Source of the DNA: Actinomadura graeca
Lineage (GTDB): Bacteria > Actinomycetota > Actinomycetes > Streptosporangiales > Streptosporangiaceae
Direction of reading: 5' to 3'
Length of the DNA stretch: 64,000 nucleotides
Assembly (NCBI RefSeq): GCF_019175365.1
Contig: NZ_CP059572.1
Location: forward strand, 3,472,001 to 3,536,000
Of the stretch, positions 40,220-48,692 are shown one piece after another. Position numbers and translations under genes: made by a program. Each line of letters opens with the position of its first letter. The stretch's first letter is position 1. Below the pieces are notes generated by a model. That model ran no database searches, was not told the origin of the DNA, and was given only the letters and a program-made list of their open reading frames with translations.

Positions 40220-42847
40220 CTACCGCCCGCCGTGCGATGACGGCCGCACGCCGGGGAGCAGGGCGCGCAGCTCGGCCCGTCCGGCGAGGCCGAGCTTGGC
40301 GTAGGCGCGGTTCAGGGCGTTGTCCACGGTGCGGACGGAGAGGCCGAGCCGCTCGGCGATGTGCCTGCTGCTGTGCCCGGTGGCCAGCAGGAGGATCTCC
40401 CGCTCCCGGGGCGTGAGCAGTTCGACGGGAAGGTCCCCGAGGAGCGGGGTGTGCGCGTCCGGGCAGGCGGCCCGCAGTTCGGCGGCCCAGGCGGTGGTCA
40501 CCTCGGCGCGGGCGCGCAGGCCACCGCGCCGGTAGGCGCGTCCCGCCATCGCGGCCATCTCCGCGGCGAGCAGGTCCTGGCCGAGCGACGCGAGGTCCTC
40601 GGCGGCCCCGGCCAGGGCCGCGCCGTCACCGGCGGCCAGTCCCGCGGCGGCCCGGGACAGCGCGGCGGCGAACGGGGTGCCGAGGCCGTCGGCGAGCTCA
40701 CCGAGCCGGTCCAGGTCGGCGGCGCCCCCGAGACGCGCCACCTCGTACCGGGCGAGGGCCTCCTCGGCCGGTGCGCCGTCCGTCAGGGCCGCCGCCCGCC
40801 GGGCCTCGGCGACGGCCTCGCCGGTCGCGCCCTCGGCCGCGAGCGTCCAGGACCGCCACCGGCCGGCCCAGGGGTCGAAGAGCCGCGGCGCCGCACCGGG
40901 ACGGTCGTCGGCCCGGCCAAGCCAGGACCGGGCGGCGGCGGGGTCACCGGCGAGCGCGGCGGCTCCGGCCAGCCCGGCGAGGCACCACCGGACGAAGCAG
41001 AACATGTCGGTGTCGTCGAGCGCGGCCACCGCCTCCCGCAGCGACGCGTCCGCCTCCCGCGGGCGCCCGCGCGCCACCTCGACCAGGCCCCGGTGCCCGG
41101 CCCACGCGGCCGCCATCAGCGGCGTGTCCGCGTCCACGGTGTCCCGGTAGCCCCGGTCGGCGATCGCCTGCGCCCGGCCGAGGTCGCCGGCGCCCAGGTG
41201 GGCCAGGCAGAGCCCGTACTCGACGTTCGCGACGCCCCAGGGCACCGCGGCGCGGTTCGCGAGGGCGACCGCCAGCCCCCGCCGGTGGATGTCCGCCGCC
41301 TCGTCGCCCCTGCCGAGGAGACCGGCGGCGGTGGTGCCCGCCGCGGCCGCCCAGGTGACCGCCAGCGGGTCCGCGCCGGGCGTGGCGAGGACGCGCCGGG
41401 CGGCCTCCAGCGCCTCAGGGCAGCGCCGGTCGAACAGCAGGATCCACGAGCGCAGCCCCCGGGCGAGTTCCTCGTCGGGTTCGCCCGCGACCCGGTCGAG
41501 GGCCCGCTCCGCCGCCCGCACGTCACCGGCCCCCCAGTACAGCGTCTCGGCCTCGGTGATCGCCGTCCTCGTCCGGGCGGGCCCGGTGGCGGACGCGGTG
41601 GGCAGCACGTCCGCGGCCTCCCCGCCCCGTCCCCGGTAGACGAGGATCTGGGCGAGGAGCCGGTCGGCGTCGTCGCCCGGGGCGGCGTCACGGGCGGCCC
41701 GCGCCAGCCGCTCGGCCAGGGCGATGTCGCTCCGGCCGACCGCCTCCAGGGCCCCGGCGCCCACCACGTCGGGCCGGGTCACCGCCCCGCCCTCCAACTG
41801 CCAGACCGCTGCGCGCAGCGCGTCGTCGCGACGGCGGAGCGGACCGGCGAGCGCGGCGCCCGCCAGGTGCCGCCACCGCTCCCGCGCCCGCCCGGCGGGC
41901 AGCCGGGCCCGCACCACCTCGCCGTACAGCGGATGGGCGAAGCGCACCCGGATCCGCGCGCCCTCCCGTTCGACCGCGATCAGGCCGCGCTCCTCGGCGG
42001 ACGACAGGGCCGCCTCCCCCGCCAGCCGCTCCAGCATCGCCAGCTCCACGGGCTCACCGCACGCGACGAGTTCCAGGACCGTCCGGGTGCCGGCGTCGAC
42101 GTCGCGCAGCCGGCCGGCGATCAGCTCGGCGGCCCGTCCCCCGGCGCCGTGGCCGCCCTCCAGCCGCCAGACCCCGTGGTGCCGCCGGAGGGCGCCGCAT
42201 GCGAGGCCGCCATGCAGCACCTCGCGCAGCACCAGCGGGTTCCCGTCCGCGAGCCGGTGCAGCCGCTTGCGGCTCGCCCCGTCCAGCGGCCCGTCGAGGC
42301 TGTGGCCGACGAGCCGGTCGACCGCCGTGGACGGCAGCGCCGTGAGCCGGAGACCAAGCGCCTCGCCGTCGCGCACCAGCGTGGACACCGCGTCCGGGAG
42401 GGTCGTCCCGTCCAGCGAGGTGACCACGAAGAACGCGAGCCGCCTCGTCGCGAGATGGCCGATGACCGCCGCCGACGAGGGGTCGAGCAGGTGGGCGTCG
42501 TCCACGCCGATCACGGCCCGCCCCGGCCCGGACCACCCGGCGACGTTCTCAGCGGCGGCCTTCAGCAATCCCAGCCGATCCGCACCCACCGGCAGGCGCT
42601 CCGGCAGCAGATGCGCCACCGCGCCGAACGGGATGTACGCGGCGGACCGCGTCCCCGTCACCCACTCCGCGCGGCATCCGGCCGCGCCCAGGCGGGTCAC
42701 CGCCTGCTTGGCCAGCCGCGTCTTGCCCATCCCGGCGGGCCCGCCGATGACGGCCGCGACGGTGCCGCCGTCGGCGAACGCGGCCTCGATCGCCATGAGC
42801 TCGTCGTCGCGTCCGAGGAAGGGCCAGCCGGACATCAGACCGCGCAT
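40220..42847 (-). CDS. Large LuxR-family (LAL-type) ATPase regulator
   Basis: This 875-residue regulator has an N-terminal AAA/NB domain with Walker A 'VIGGPAGMGKTRLAKQAVTR' (about 33-52) and Walker B 'RAVIGVDDAHLLD'. A long helical TPR-like middle part follows. The C-terminal LuxR HTH reads 'LTPREREILLLATGHSSRHI' with 'RLGLSVRTVDNALNRAYAKL'. LAL regulators usually respond to a ligand and activate neighbouring genes. It is divergent from the AhpD-like gene 124 bases away, which is the likely target. Start ATG 42847 and ATG 42835 are both possible; neither has a good ribosome binding site. Confidence 0.88.
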   Translation of the reverse strand: MRGLMSGWPFLGRDDELMAIEAAFADGGTVAAVIGGPAGMGKTRLAKQAVTRLGAAGCRAEWVTGTRSAAYIPFGAVAHLLPERLPVGADRLGLLKAAAENVAGWSGPGRAVIGVDDAHLLDPSSAAVIGHLATRRLAFFVVTSLDGTTLPDAVSTLVRDGEALGLRLTALPSTAVDRLVGHSLDGPLDGASRKRLHRLADGNPLVLREVLHGGLACGALRRHHGVWRLEGGHGAGGRAAELIAGRLRDVDAGTRTVLELVACGEPVELAMLERLAGEAALSSAEERGLIAVEREGARIRVRFAHPLYGEVVRARLPAGRARERWRHLAGAALAGPLRRRDDALRAAVWQLEGGAVTRPDVVGAGALEAVGRSDIALAERLARAARDAAPGDDADRLLAQILVYRGRGGEAADVLPTASATGPARTRTAITEAETLYWGAGDVRAAERALDRVAGEPDEELARGLRSWILLFDRRCPEALEAARRVLATPGADPLAVTWAAAAGTTAAGLLGRGDEAADIHRRGLAVALANRAAVPWGVANVEYGLCLAHLGAGDLGRAQAIADRGYRDTVDADTPLMAAAWAGHRGLVEVARGRPREADASLREAVAALDDTDMFCFVRWCLAGLAGAAALAGDPAAARSWLGRADDRPGAAPRLFDPWAGRWRSWTLAAEGATGEAVAEARRAAALTDGAPAEEALARYEVARLGGAADLDRLGELADGLGTPFAAALSRAAAGLAAGDGAALAGAAEDLASLGQDLLAAEMAAMAGRAYRRGGLRARAEVTTAWAAELRAACPDAHTPLLGDLPVELLTPREREILLLATGHSSRHIAERLGLSVRTVDNALNRAYAKLGLAGRAELRALLPGVRPSSHGGR

Positions 42848-42971
42848 ATCCCTGGTTCGCCACCCGGCGCAGTCAGGACGGCGTGAACCACATCACACCC
42901 GCCCGTGCGTCACATCGCGCCGGGCCACCTCGTCATCCGGGTGTAACGGCGACAACGGCAGGGAGACGACC

Positions 42972-43442
42972 ATGGAAGCGCGTTTCAACTACTACGGCAC
43001 CACCGTCGGGGCCAAGTTCATGAAGTACCTGCAGTCGGCGGGCAGGTCCGTGGACTCGGCACTGCCGGCCGCGACGCGGCATCTGGTGGAGATCCGCGCC
43101 AGCCAGATCAACGGCTGCGGCGTCTGCACCGACATGCACACCAAGGACGCCGCGCACGCCGGGGAGACCTCGCTGCGCCTCAACCTGATCGCGGCCTGGC
43201 GTGAGGCCACGGTGTTCACCGAGGCCGAGCGCGCCGCCCTCGAACTGACCGAGCAGGGCACCCGCATCGCCGACGCCGCCGGAGGCGTCCCCGACGAGGT
43301 CTGGGCCAACGCCGCGAAGCACTACGACGACGACCAGCTCGCAGCCCTGGTGTCGCTCATCGCGGTCATCAACGCCTGGAACCGCATGAACCTCATCACC
43401 CAGCAGCCCGCGGGCGGCTACGAGGTCGGCCAGTTCGGCTGA
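42972..43442 (+). CDS. AhpD/carboxymuconolactone decarboxylase-like protein
   Basis: This 156-residue all-helical protein has the CMD/AhpD redox motif 'INGCGVCTDMHTKDA' (Cys-x-x-Cys followed by His), the feature of alkyl hydroperoxidase D-type proteins. These reduce peroxides or act as thiol redox partners. The second half ('AALELTEQGTRIADAAGGVP', 'AALVSLIAVINAWNRMNLIT') fits the family. AGGGAG stands before ATG 42972. It is divergent from a LAL regulator and ends in a good terminator, so it is probably a single-gene transcript under that regulator. Confidence 0.88.
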   Translation: MEARFNYYGTTVGAKFMKYLQSAGRSVDSALPAATRHLVEIRASQINGCGVCTDMHTKDAAHAGETSLRLNLIAAWREATVFTEAERAALELTEQGTRIADAAGGVPDEVWANAAKHYDDDQLAALVSLIAVINAWNRMNLITQQPAGGYEVGQFG

Positions 43443-43450
43443 CCGAAAGC

Positions 43451-43490
43451 GACGAGGGAGCACCCGCCCCACAGGCGGTGCTCCCCCTCG
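43451..43490. terminator. Terminator between AhpD-like and DUF397 genes
   Basis: GAGGGAGCACCCGCC and GGCGGTGCTCCCCCTC form a long stem with one-base and two-base bulges and a CCACA loop. It lies between convergent genes and can serve both directions. Confidence 0.7.
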
Positions 43491-43510
43491 CCGCAGTCCC
43501 CATACCGGGC

Positions 43511-43626
43511 GGCTACTCCTCCAGATCGAAACCGCTCGCCTTCACCCGCTCAGCGAACACCCGCCAAGCAACACCACCGAAGACCAACCTCGGTCCATCC
43601 GGATCCTTGGAATCACGAACGGCCAC
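43511..43626. repeat. 116-bp direct repeat, copy A (DUF397 copy 2)
   Basis: Matches 43810-43925 (offset 299) with three mismatches in 116 bases. It covers the last ~36 codons of both DUF397 genes. The 5' halves are clearly more diverged. Confidence 0.93.
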
Positions 43627-43725
43627 CCCTGGGGCAAGCATCGCGACCTCGACACAGTTGCCTCCTTGCCCGCCACTGTGCCCGCTTCTACGCCACTGAA
43701 CGTCCGACGGCTTCGGGGCGGTCAT
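43513..43725 (-). CDS. DUF397 protein, copy 2
   Basis: This 70-residue protein has the DUF397 pattern 'WRRSGHSGGQGGNCVEVA', 'VAVRDSKDPDGPRLVF' and 'WRVFAERVKASGFDLEE'. DUF397 proteins are small partners encoded beside XRE-DUF5753 regulators in actinomycetes and are often linked to development. The C-terminal half is almost identical in DNA to the copy 299 bases upstream. A short gap of about 86 bases separates the two genes. Confidence 0.88.
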   Translation of the reverse strand: MTAPKPSDVQWRRSGHSGGQGGNCVEVAMLAPGVAVRDSKDPDGPRLVFGGVAWRVFAERVKASGFDLEE

Positions 43726-43809
43726 TGATAATCCTCCAGGACTCCCGTGACCAACTTTAGAGACACACCGGCCGAGCTCCCGCTCCCGCGACGGTCCCCC
43801 TCACCGGAC

Positions 43810-43925
43810 GGCTACCCCTCCAGATCGAAACCGCTCGCCTTCACCCGCTCAGCGAACACCCGCCAAGCAACACCACCGAACACCAATCTCGGTCCATCCG
43901 GATCCTTGGAATCACGAACGGCCAC
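43810..43925. repeat. 116-bp direct repeat, copy B (DUF397 copy 1)
   Basis: This is the partner of 43511-43626 in the same orientation. Confidence 0.93.
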
Positions 43926-44024
43926 ATGGGCAGAGTGTGATGCCACCTCCACGCACGCGCCCCCCTGGCCACCGCTACGACTGCTCTTGCGCCACTGGAC
44001 CTTCGACGGCTCTGGCGTGTTCAT
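43812..44024 (-). CDS. DUF397 protein, copy 1
   Basis: This 70-residue DUF397 protein ('WRKSSRSGGQGGACVEVAS', then 'VAVRDSKDPDGPRLVF') starts at ATG 44024, overlapping the stop of the DUF5753 reading frame as TGATG. It therefore belongs to the same operon as the XRE-DUF5753 gene, the usual arrangement. It probably binds or modulates that regulator; this role is inferred from the family. Confidence 0.88.
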   Translation of the reverse strand: MNTPEPSKVQWRKSSRSGGQGGACVEVASHSAHVAVRDSKDPDGPRLVFGGVAWRVFAERVKASGFDLEG

Positions 44025-44850
44025 CAGCAGTCCTCCAGTGTTCTCATGACCAGCTTCGAAGACGCACCGGCCGGAAGTGCCTCTCCCATGACCAGCTGGA
44101 AACGCACGGACGTTGCCTCGACTATATCCGGATCGTGGATTAACTGCCCTGATCCGGCCGTTTCCAGGTAGGCGACCTTGCGTCCCTCGGGGAGCTCAAG
44201 GATTTGGAAGGAGCCATCGAGACCGGCCCACGTGATCGACTCGAATGGAAGTATTCGGACCTGCACATTTGGGGAATATGTCATTACGTGGGCCAGGTCG
44301 GTCAGCTGCTCCCTGAACGAACGGCGGCCTCCGGCCGGCCTCCGCAGAGCCGACTCGTCCAGCACGAACCACATGCGGGGTGGTTTCGCCCTCCCGAGCA
44401 CGGCTTGCCGGTCGAGACGCGCCGCGACGAGCCCGTCCAGTTCCTCTGGGACCTGCCCGGCATCCATGACCGCGCGGGCGTACGCCTCTTTTTGAAGCAG
44501 CCCAGTGATCACTTGAGATTCGAACCCGCAGATCGACAGCGCTTTGGCTTCCTGCGCGACGAATTCGGAGAAGCCGGGCGGGAAGCCGGGCGCCTGCCCA
44601 TCTGCTCGATCTCCTCCGCCAGCTTCTGGAACGGCCTGGTGGGGATCTTAAAGTAGGTGTCCAGGTCGATCGCGGACGCGACGGAGGGCTTGGTGCCGGT
44701 CTCCATCTTCTCGATCCATGCGTATGTGCAACCGAGCGCCTCGGCCAGTTGCGGGCGGGACAGTCCCGCGGCCTCCCGATAGCCGCGCAGGACGGTGCCG
44801 AAGGTACGGACGAGGGGGTCGCGAGTGTAGGCATCCGGCTCACCGGTCAT
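44024..44850 (-). pseudogene. XRE-family HTH + DUF5753 regulator split by a frameshift
   Basis: The first reading frame (44509-44850, 113 codons) holds the HTH ('YREAAGLSRPQLAEALGCTY', 'WIEKMETGTKPS') but ends in a nonsense tail. The second (44024-44512) holds DUF5753 ('VITGLLQKEAYARAVMDAGQ', 'MWFVLDESALRRP', 'VQVRILPF'). If the frame is changed near 44597-44599 (GGG after ATG on the minus strand), the sequence continues smoothly as 'PGFPPGFSEFVAQEAKALSI' into DUF5753, giving a normal ~280-residue regulator. One G appears to be missing. The first frame stops at TGA overlapping a GTG (GTGA, 44509-44512), so the second half could also be translated by coupling. It may be a real mutation, a homopolymer error or a functional split. 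Confidence 0.75.
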
Positions 44851-44980
44851 GGGAACTCCCTCACTTCGGACCGATCATGGTTGGTGCCTTGTTGTAGTCA
44901 CTCTGTGGCTGAGAGTAATCCAGATCCACGAATCTGATCCCGAGAAGGCAACAGAAAGAACCGATCAGAAGGTCTCCGGG

Positions 44981-45211
44981 ATGAATACGCGTGCTCAGGG
45001 CGAGGAGCGGGAGCTGGAGCGGCTGCGGGCCGACTTCACCGGATGGCGGATTTGGCGGGCGGTGCGGCGGGACGGGGGGCTGGGCGAGTGGGTCGCCAGC
45101 CTGCACGACCCCCGGGCGGGCATCGAGCCGACAGTCATGCACCCTTCGGCGTCGCTGCTTCGCGAGGCGCTGCACGAGCAGGCCGAGAAGGCGCGCGTCA
45201 GGTGCCGGTGA
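44981..45211 (+). CDS. Small protein of unknown function, divergent from the XRE regulator
   Basis: This 76-residue protein has the core 'LERLRADFTGWRIWRAVRRD' and 'GEWVASLHDPRAGIEPTVMH', then a helical end. I recall this pattern from many short actinobacterial proteins encoded near XRE-DUF5753 genes, but no function is known. ATG 44981 has AAGG 9 bases upstream. The 130 bases towards the regulator form the divergent promoter region. Confidence 0.6.
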   Translation: MNTRAQGEERELERLRADFTGWRIWRAVRRDGGLGEWVASLHDPRAGIEPTVMHPSASLLREALHEQAEKARVRCR

Positions 45212-45343
45212 CCGACAGGACGCGGCCCGGCCGGTGGACACCTCCAAGGCCCGCCGACCATGCCGTCGAACCGGGGAAGGTGGATGTTCCATGGGCGTGA
45301 GCTGGCACGCGATCATGTCCGGACGGGGTGAGCGGCGGCCCAT

Positions 45344-45583
45344 TTGGACGCGCTCCAAGCGGCGGTCGAGCTTCGGCCGGAGTTGGCGTGCGGGATGGTC
45401 GAGCACAGCGGGACACCGGCGTTGAGCGTCGTCCGGCGCGGCGGGGCGCGGCCGGTCGAGGTGGGGTGTGACTTCGTGAGGGGGGTGTGGTGGTTCACCT
45501 GGCCGGACGGACGGCTGATCAAGCCGGTGTGGGACGTCGGGGGCGCTGTGGGGGCTCTTGGTTGCGAGCTGGGGCGCCTCTGA
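45344..45583 (+). CDS. Small protein of unknown function
   Basis: This 79-residue protein contains 'LDALQAAVELRPELACGMVE', 'SVVRRGGARPVEVGCDFVRG' and 'WWFTWPDGRLIKPVWDVGG', a plausible beta-rich fold. The only start after the in-frame stop at 45329 is TTG 45344, so the 5' end is uncertain and may be shortened. It follows the 76-residue gene in the same direction, which is a common pairing beside XRE regulators. Confidence 0.5.
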   Translation: MDALQAAVELRPELACGMVEHSGTPALSVVRRGGARPVEVGCDFVRGVWWFTWPDGRLIKPVWDVGGAVGALGCELGRL

Positions 45584-45700
45584 TCCCCGCGTGGGCGGGG
45601 GCCGCAGGTGGACGGTGCGGCAACCGCATCGGCGGATGGAGCGTCCAACTCTGCCGACGCCCACTCCGCCCGCGCGGGCACAGAGACGAAGCCAGGTGCC

Positions 45701-46285
45701 ATGACAGAACCGCTCGGCGAGGAGCAGACCGTCTGGGAGGGCGAGTCCCTCAACATCGCCGCCAGGGTCAGCAACGGCCGCCTCACCCGCCACTATCGGC
45801 TGACCACCCGTCACCTGCACTACGAGACCGGCGGACTCGTCTCCAGCCAGGAGAAGGTCCTGCTGACCGAGATCACGGACGTCCGGGTGACCCAGGGGTT
45901 AAGGGACAGGACCAGGAACACCGGAACCGTGAGGGTCGACTACAAGAGGCCGAGCGGGGCATGGGACATGGCCATGCTCGATACGGTCGAGGACCCCGCA
46001 CGGGTACGGGAGCTCATCAACGAGATGGCCCGCCGGGCCCGGGCGGCGGCGCCTCCTGAGGAGAAGGCGTCCGAGGGGCCGTCCCGCCGCTCCCCCTCGC
46101 CCGCGCGCCGCTCCCCGGCGCCGGCTCCGGCGTCCCAGGATCCGCAGCACAAGGTCTCGTCGGCGATCAACAACACCGACAAGCTGGTGGAGCTGCTCAA
46201 CCAGCTCGGGGCGCTGCGGCAGGCGGGCATCCTCAGCGATGAGGAGTTCGAGGCGAAGAAGAAGCAGCTGCTCGACCGGCTCTAG
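45701..46285 (+). CDS. PH-like (bPH2) and SHOCT domain protein
   Basis: This 194-residue soluble protein has an N-terminal PH-like domain of the bPH2 type ('EEQTVWEGESLNIAARVSNG', 'HYRLTTRHLHYETGGLVSSQ', 'VLLTEITDVRVTQGLRDRTR'). A Pro/Ser/Arg-rich linker follows, and the C-terminal SHOCT motif reads 'QLGALRQAGILSDEEFEAKK'. SHOCT is a short oligomerisation or nucleic-acid-linked module. ATG 45701 has AGG a few bases upstream. Its stop is one base from that of the convergent VOC gene. Confidence 0.82.
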   Translation: MTEPLGEEQTVWEGESLNIAARVSNGRLTRHYRLTTRHLHYETGGLVSSQEKVLLTEITDVRVTQGLRDRTRNTGTVRVDYKRPSGAWDMAMLDTVEDPARVRELINEMARRARAAAPPEEKASEGPSRRSPSPARRSPAPAPASQDPQHKVSSAINNTDKLVELLNQLGALRQAGILSDEEFEAKKKQLLDRL

Positions 46286-46286
46286 G

Positions 46287-46634
46287 TCACCGGTGGGTCA
46301 GGACGTTCACGACGCGGCCGTTGGGGTCGCGGACGAAGAAGCGGCGGACGCCCCACTCCTCGTCCCGGAGGGTGTGCACGATCTCCGCGCCGCTTTCGCG
46401 CATCGCGGCGTAGGCGGCGTCGACGTCGTCCACCTCGACGCTCATGTCGGGCACGACCGGCGCGGTCATGTCGTGGCTCATGAAGGTGACCTGCGCCGTC
46501 GGGTTGGACGGGGACGCGAGGGTCATGACCCAGCCGTGGTTCATGACCTCCTCGAATCCCAGCAGGCCGTAGAAGTCCCGGCTCTCCGGCATGGCGTCCG
46601 ACCGGATGTCGGGCATGACGCGGCGGATGGACAT
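46287..46634 (-). CDS. VOC-fold (glyoxalase-like) protein
   Basis: This 115-residue VOC protein shows 'DAMPESRDFYGLLGFEEVMN', 'MTLASPSNPTAQVTFMSHD' and 'MSVEVDDVDAAYAAMRESGA'. The final motif is 'WGVRRFFVRDPNGRVVNVLT', which carries a conserved Asp-Pro-x-Gly. It probably binds a small molecule as a dimer; the ligand and enzymatic activity are unknown. It differs clearly from the VOC protein at 35702-36079, so the two are not a recent duplication. Confidence 0.8.
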   Translation of the reverse strand: MSIRRVMPDIRSDAMPESRDFYGLLGFEEVMNHGWVMTLASPSNPTAQVTFMSHDMTAPVVPDMSVEVDDVDAAYAAMRESGAEIVHTLRDEEWGVRRFFVRDPNGRVVNVLTHR

Positions 46635-46752
46635 GGGCGGCTCCTGCCGGCGGGGACGCGGACACCTGATTCTCCCCGAGGGCGGCGTACCGCGACACGC
46701 GCGACGCGCCGTGCGGAGGCCCCGCCGCCGGGCGGGCGGCGGGGCCCCGGGG

Positions 46753-48603
46753 TCACTTCGTGAGGGGGAGGGTGAGGCTGCTCCCGCCGAGGTCCACCGC
46801 GACCTTGGTGCCGGCCGGGTAGCGGAGGGTGTAGGCGTGGTCGGTCGCCAGGATCATCAGGCCGATGCGGTGGCCGGGCTTGAACACGTAGTCGTACGGC
46901 TGCATCGGCCAGGAGAAGGTGTACTCCTCACCGGCCTCGACGGGCTCGGTCCTGGACGCGCTGTGCCGGTTGCGGATGTCCGTCCAGCCACGTGTCACGA
47001 TTTTGAACGGGGTGACGGCGGTGGAGTAGCCGCGGTTGGCGCGGCAGCCCTGGTCGCCGGGGATGGAGTCGCCGTAGCACCAGGTGCCCGAGGTGGGCGC
47101 GAAGCCGGAGACGCGCTCGTCGGTGCCGTAGTCGACCAGGAGGGCCGACAGGTACGGGGACCTCCCGTCGACGGACGCGCGGACCTTGACGCGGGCGGTC
47201 CCGCTGAGCTTGGTGGCCTTCGTGAGCTTGGGCGTGAGGTACATCAGGCGGTTGGGGTCGGGCTTGTCCTCGTTGGCGGCGAGGTTCTCGGCCGTGCGGG
47301 ACGGGTCGTCCACGAGGGTGTCGGTGCCGTGGCCGCGTTCGCCGAGGACGCCGGTGGACAGGCCCAGCTTCACCGGGCGGGCCGCCTTGTCCGGCCAGTC
47401 GCGGTGCGTCTCCCAGTTGCCGGGTGTGCGTTCCAGGTCGACGCGGGGCCGGCGCATGATGTCGTTGCGGACGTCGTAGAGCTCGTGCGCGAACCAGAGG
47501 TTCAGGGTCTCCAGCCACACGCTCTTACGGACGTCCAAGGGCTCGTCATGGGCGGCCTGGTGGATCCACAGTTTGCGGTTCACGTCGGCCTTCTTGAGGC
47601 CCTCCCAGAGCAGCGACATCTGGATGGGCTTGACGTTCCAGTCGGCGAGGCCGCTGGTCATGAAGACGCTGGCCTTGAAGCCGGGGGCGCGTTTGGCGAA
47701 GTTCCGCTCGTCCCACGTGCGGTTGTAGTCGCCGGTGACGCGGTCCATGCCGGGTTCGAGGCGTTTGATGACCTTCTCGCAGATCCCCGGGTTCCGGCGG
47801 GACAGGACGACCTTGGCGTGCAGGTCGAGGTCCTCGCCCTCCCAGCCGTCCGGGGCGACGACGCCGCCGTTGGCGCGGTACTCGTCGTACCAGCTGGACA
47901 CGCCGGAGATGGAGACGACGGTCTTCAGGCCCTTGACGCCCGTGGCGGCGGCCGCGAGGGGGAGGGTGCCGTCGTAGGACTTGCCGGCCATGGCGACGTT
48001 GCCCGTCGACCAGCCCGCTTCGACCTTCTTCCCGGACGCGTCGTAGGCGGTGGCCTTCCCGGTGAGCCACTTGATGACGGACGTCATGCCGTCGGTCTCG
48101 TTCGGCCCGACCGCGGTGGGGCAGCCGTCGGAGTCGCCGGTGCCGAGGGTGTCGGCGGCGAGGACGGCGTAGCCGCGGGAGACGAAGTAGTTGTCGTAGT
48201 ACACGCGTGTGTAGCTCGTGGGGCCGGGCGGGGCCGTGGGGACGTTCCAGGCGGCCAGGCGTGGGTAGTCGGTGACGTCCGCGGGGTGGTAGGGGGTGTC
48301 GTGGAGTCCGGCGTAGTAGGGGCTGCCCTCCAGGATGGAGGCGACCTTGAGGCCCCCGTCGGTCTCCTTGGGGCGCGTGATGAAGACTGAGACGCGGTCC
48401 CGCTTGCCGTCGTGGTCGCTGTCCACGTTCGTCTCGACGAACACCTTCTCGCGGACGGCGTCCTGGAAGGAGAACGCGGGCTGGGTCTTGCCGTCCTTGA
48501 CGACGATGTGAGGACGTCCGGCGCCGGCGAACGCGGGCGTGGCGCCGGCGAGAAGGCCGGTCATGCCCGCGAACGCCGCGACGGACAGTAGTGAGGGTCG
48601 CAC
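46753..48603 (-). CDS. Secreted X-Pro dipeptidyl-peptidase (S15)
   Basis: This 616-residue enzyme has a signal peptide 'MTGLLAGATPAFA', the N-terminal S15 motif 'VFVETNVDSDHDGKRDRVSV' and the oxyanion/Tyr region 'YYAGLHDTPY'. The nucleophile is Ser in 'MAGKSYDGTLPLAAA'. Candidate Asp and His lie in 'TSGLADWNVKPIQMS' and 'LWIHQAAHDEP'. A C-terminal jelly-roll domain follows. It removes X-Pro dipeptides from peptides outside the cell, a useful partner for the two secreted S1 proteases nearby. GTG 48603 has GGAGGAG upstream, which decides the start. Confidence 0.88.
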   Translation of the reverse strand: MRPSLLSVAAFAGMTGLLAGATPAFAGAGRPHIVVKDGKTQPAFSFQDAVREKVFVETNVDSDHDGKRDRVSVFITRPKETDGGLKVASILEGSPYYAGLHDTPYHPADVTDYPRLAAWNVPTAPPGPTSYTRVYYDNYFVSRGYAVLAADTLGTGDSDGCPTAVGPNETDGMTSVIKWLTGKATAYDASGKKVEAGWSTGNVAMAGKSYDGTLPLAAAATGVKGLKTVVSISGVSSWYDEYRANGGVVAPDGWEGEDLDLHAKVVLSRRNPGICEKVIKRLEPGMDRVTGDYNRTWDERNFAKRAPGFKASVFMTSGLADWNVKPIQMSLLWEGLKKADVNRKLWIHQAAHDEPLDVRKSVWLETLNLWFAHELYDVRNDIMRRPRVDLERTPGNWETHRDWPDKAARPVKLGLSTGVLGERGHGTDTLVDDPSRTAENLAANEDKPDPNRLMYLTPKLTKATKLSGTARVKVRASVDGRSPYLSALLVDYGTDERVSGFAPTSGTWCYGDSIPGDQGCRANRGYSTAVTPFKIVTRGWTDIRNRHSASRTEPVEAGEEYTFSWPMQPYDYVFKPGHRIGLMILATDHAYTLRYPAGTKVAVDLGGSSLTLPLTK

Positions 48604-48692
48604 CGTTGCTCCTCCGAAGCTGAACGAAACCTGATCAGCTTCCAGAGCGGATAGAACACCGGTCAACGGTGATAGTTAACAAACCTGGCAGT

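Noticed and set aside
45284..45331. 15-codon ORF MFHGRELARDHVRTG before the 79-residue gene
   Set aside because: In frame with that gene but closed by a stop at 45329. Too short to support; it may be chance or an old 5' end of the gene.
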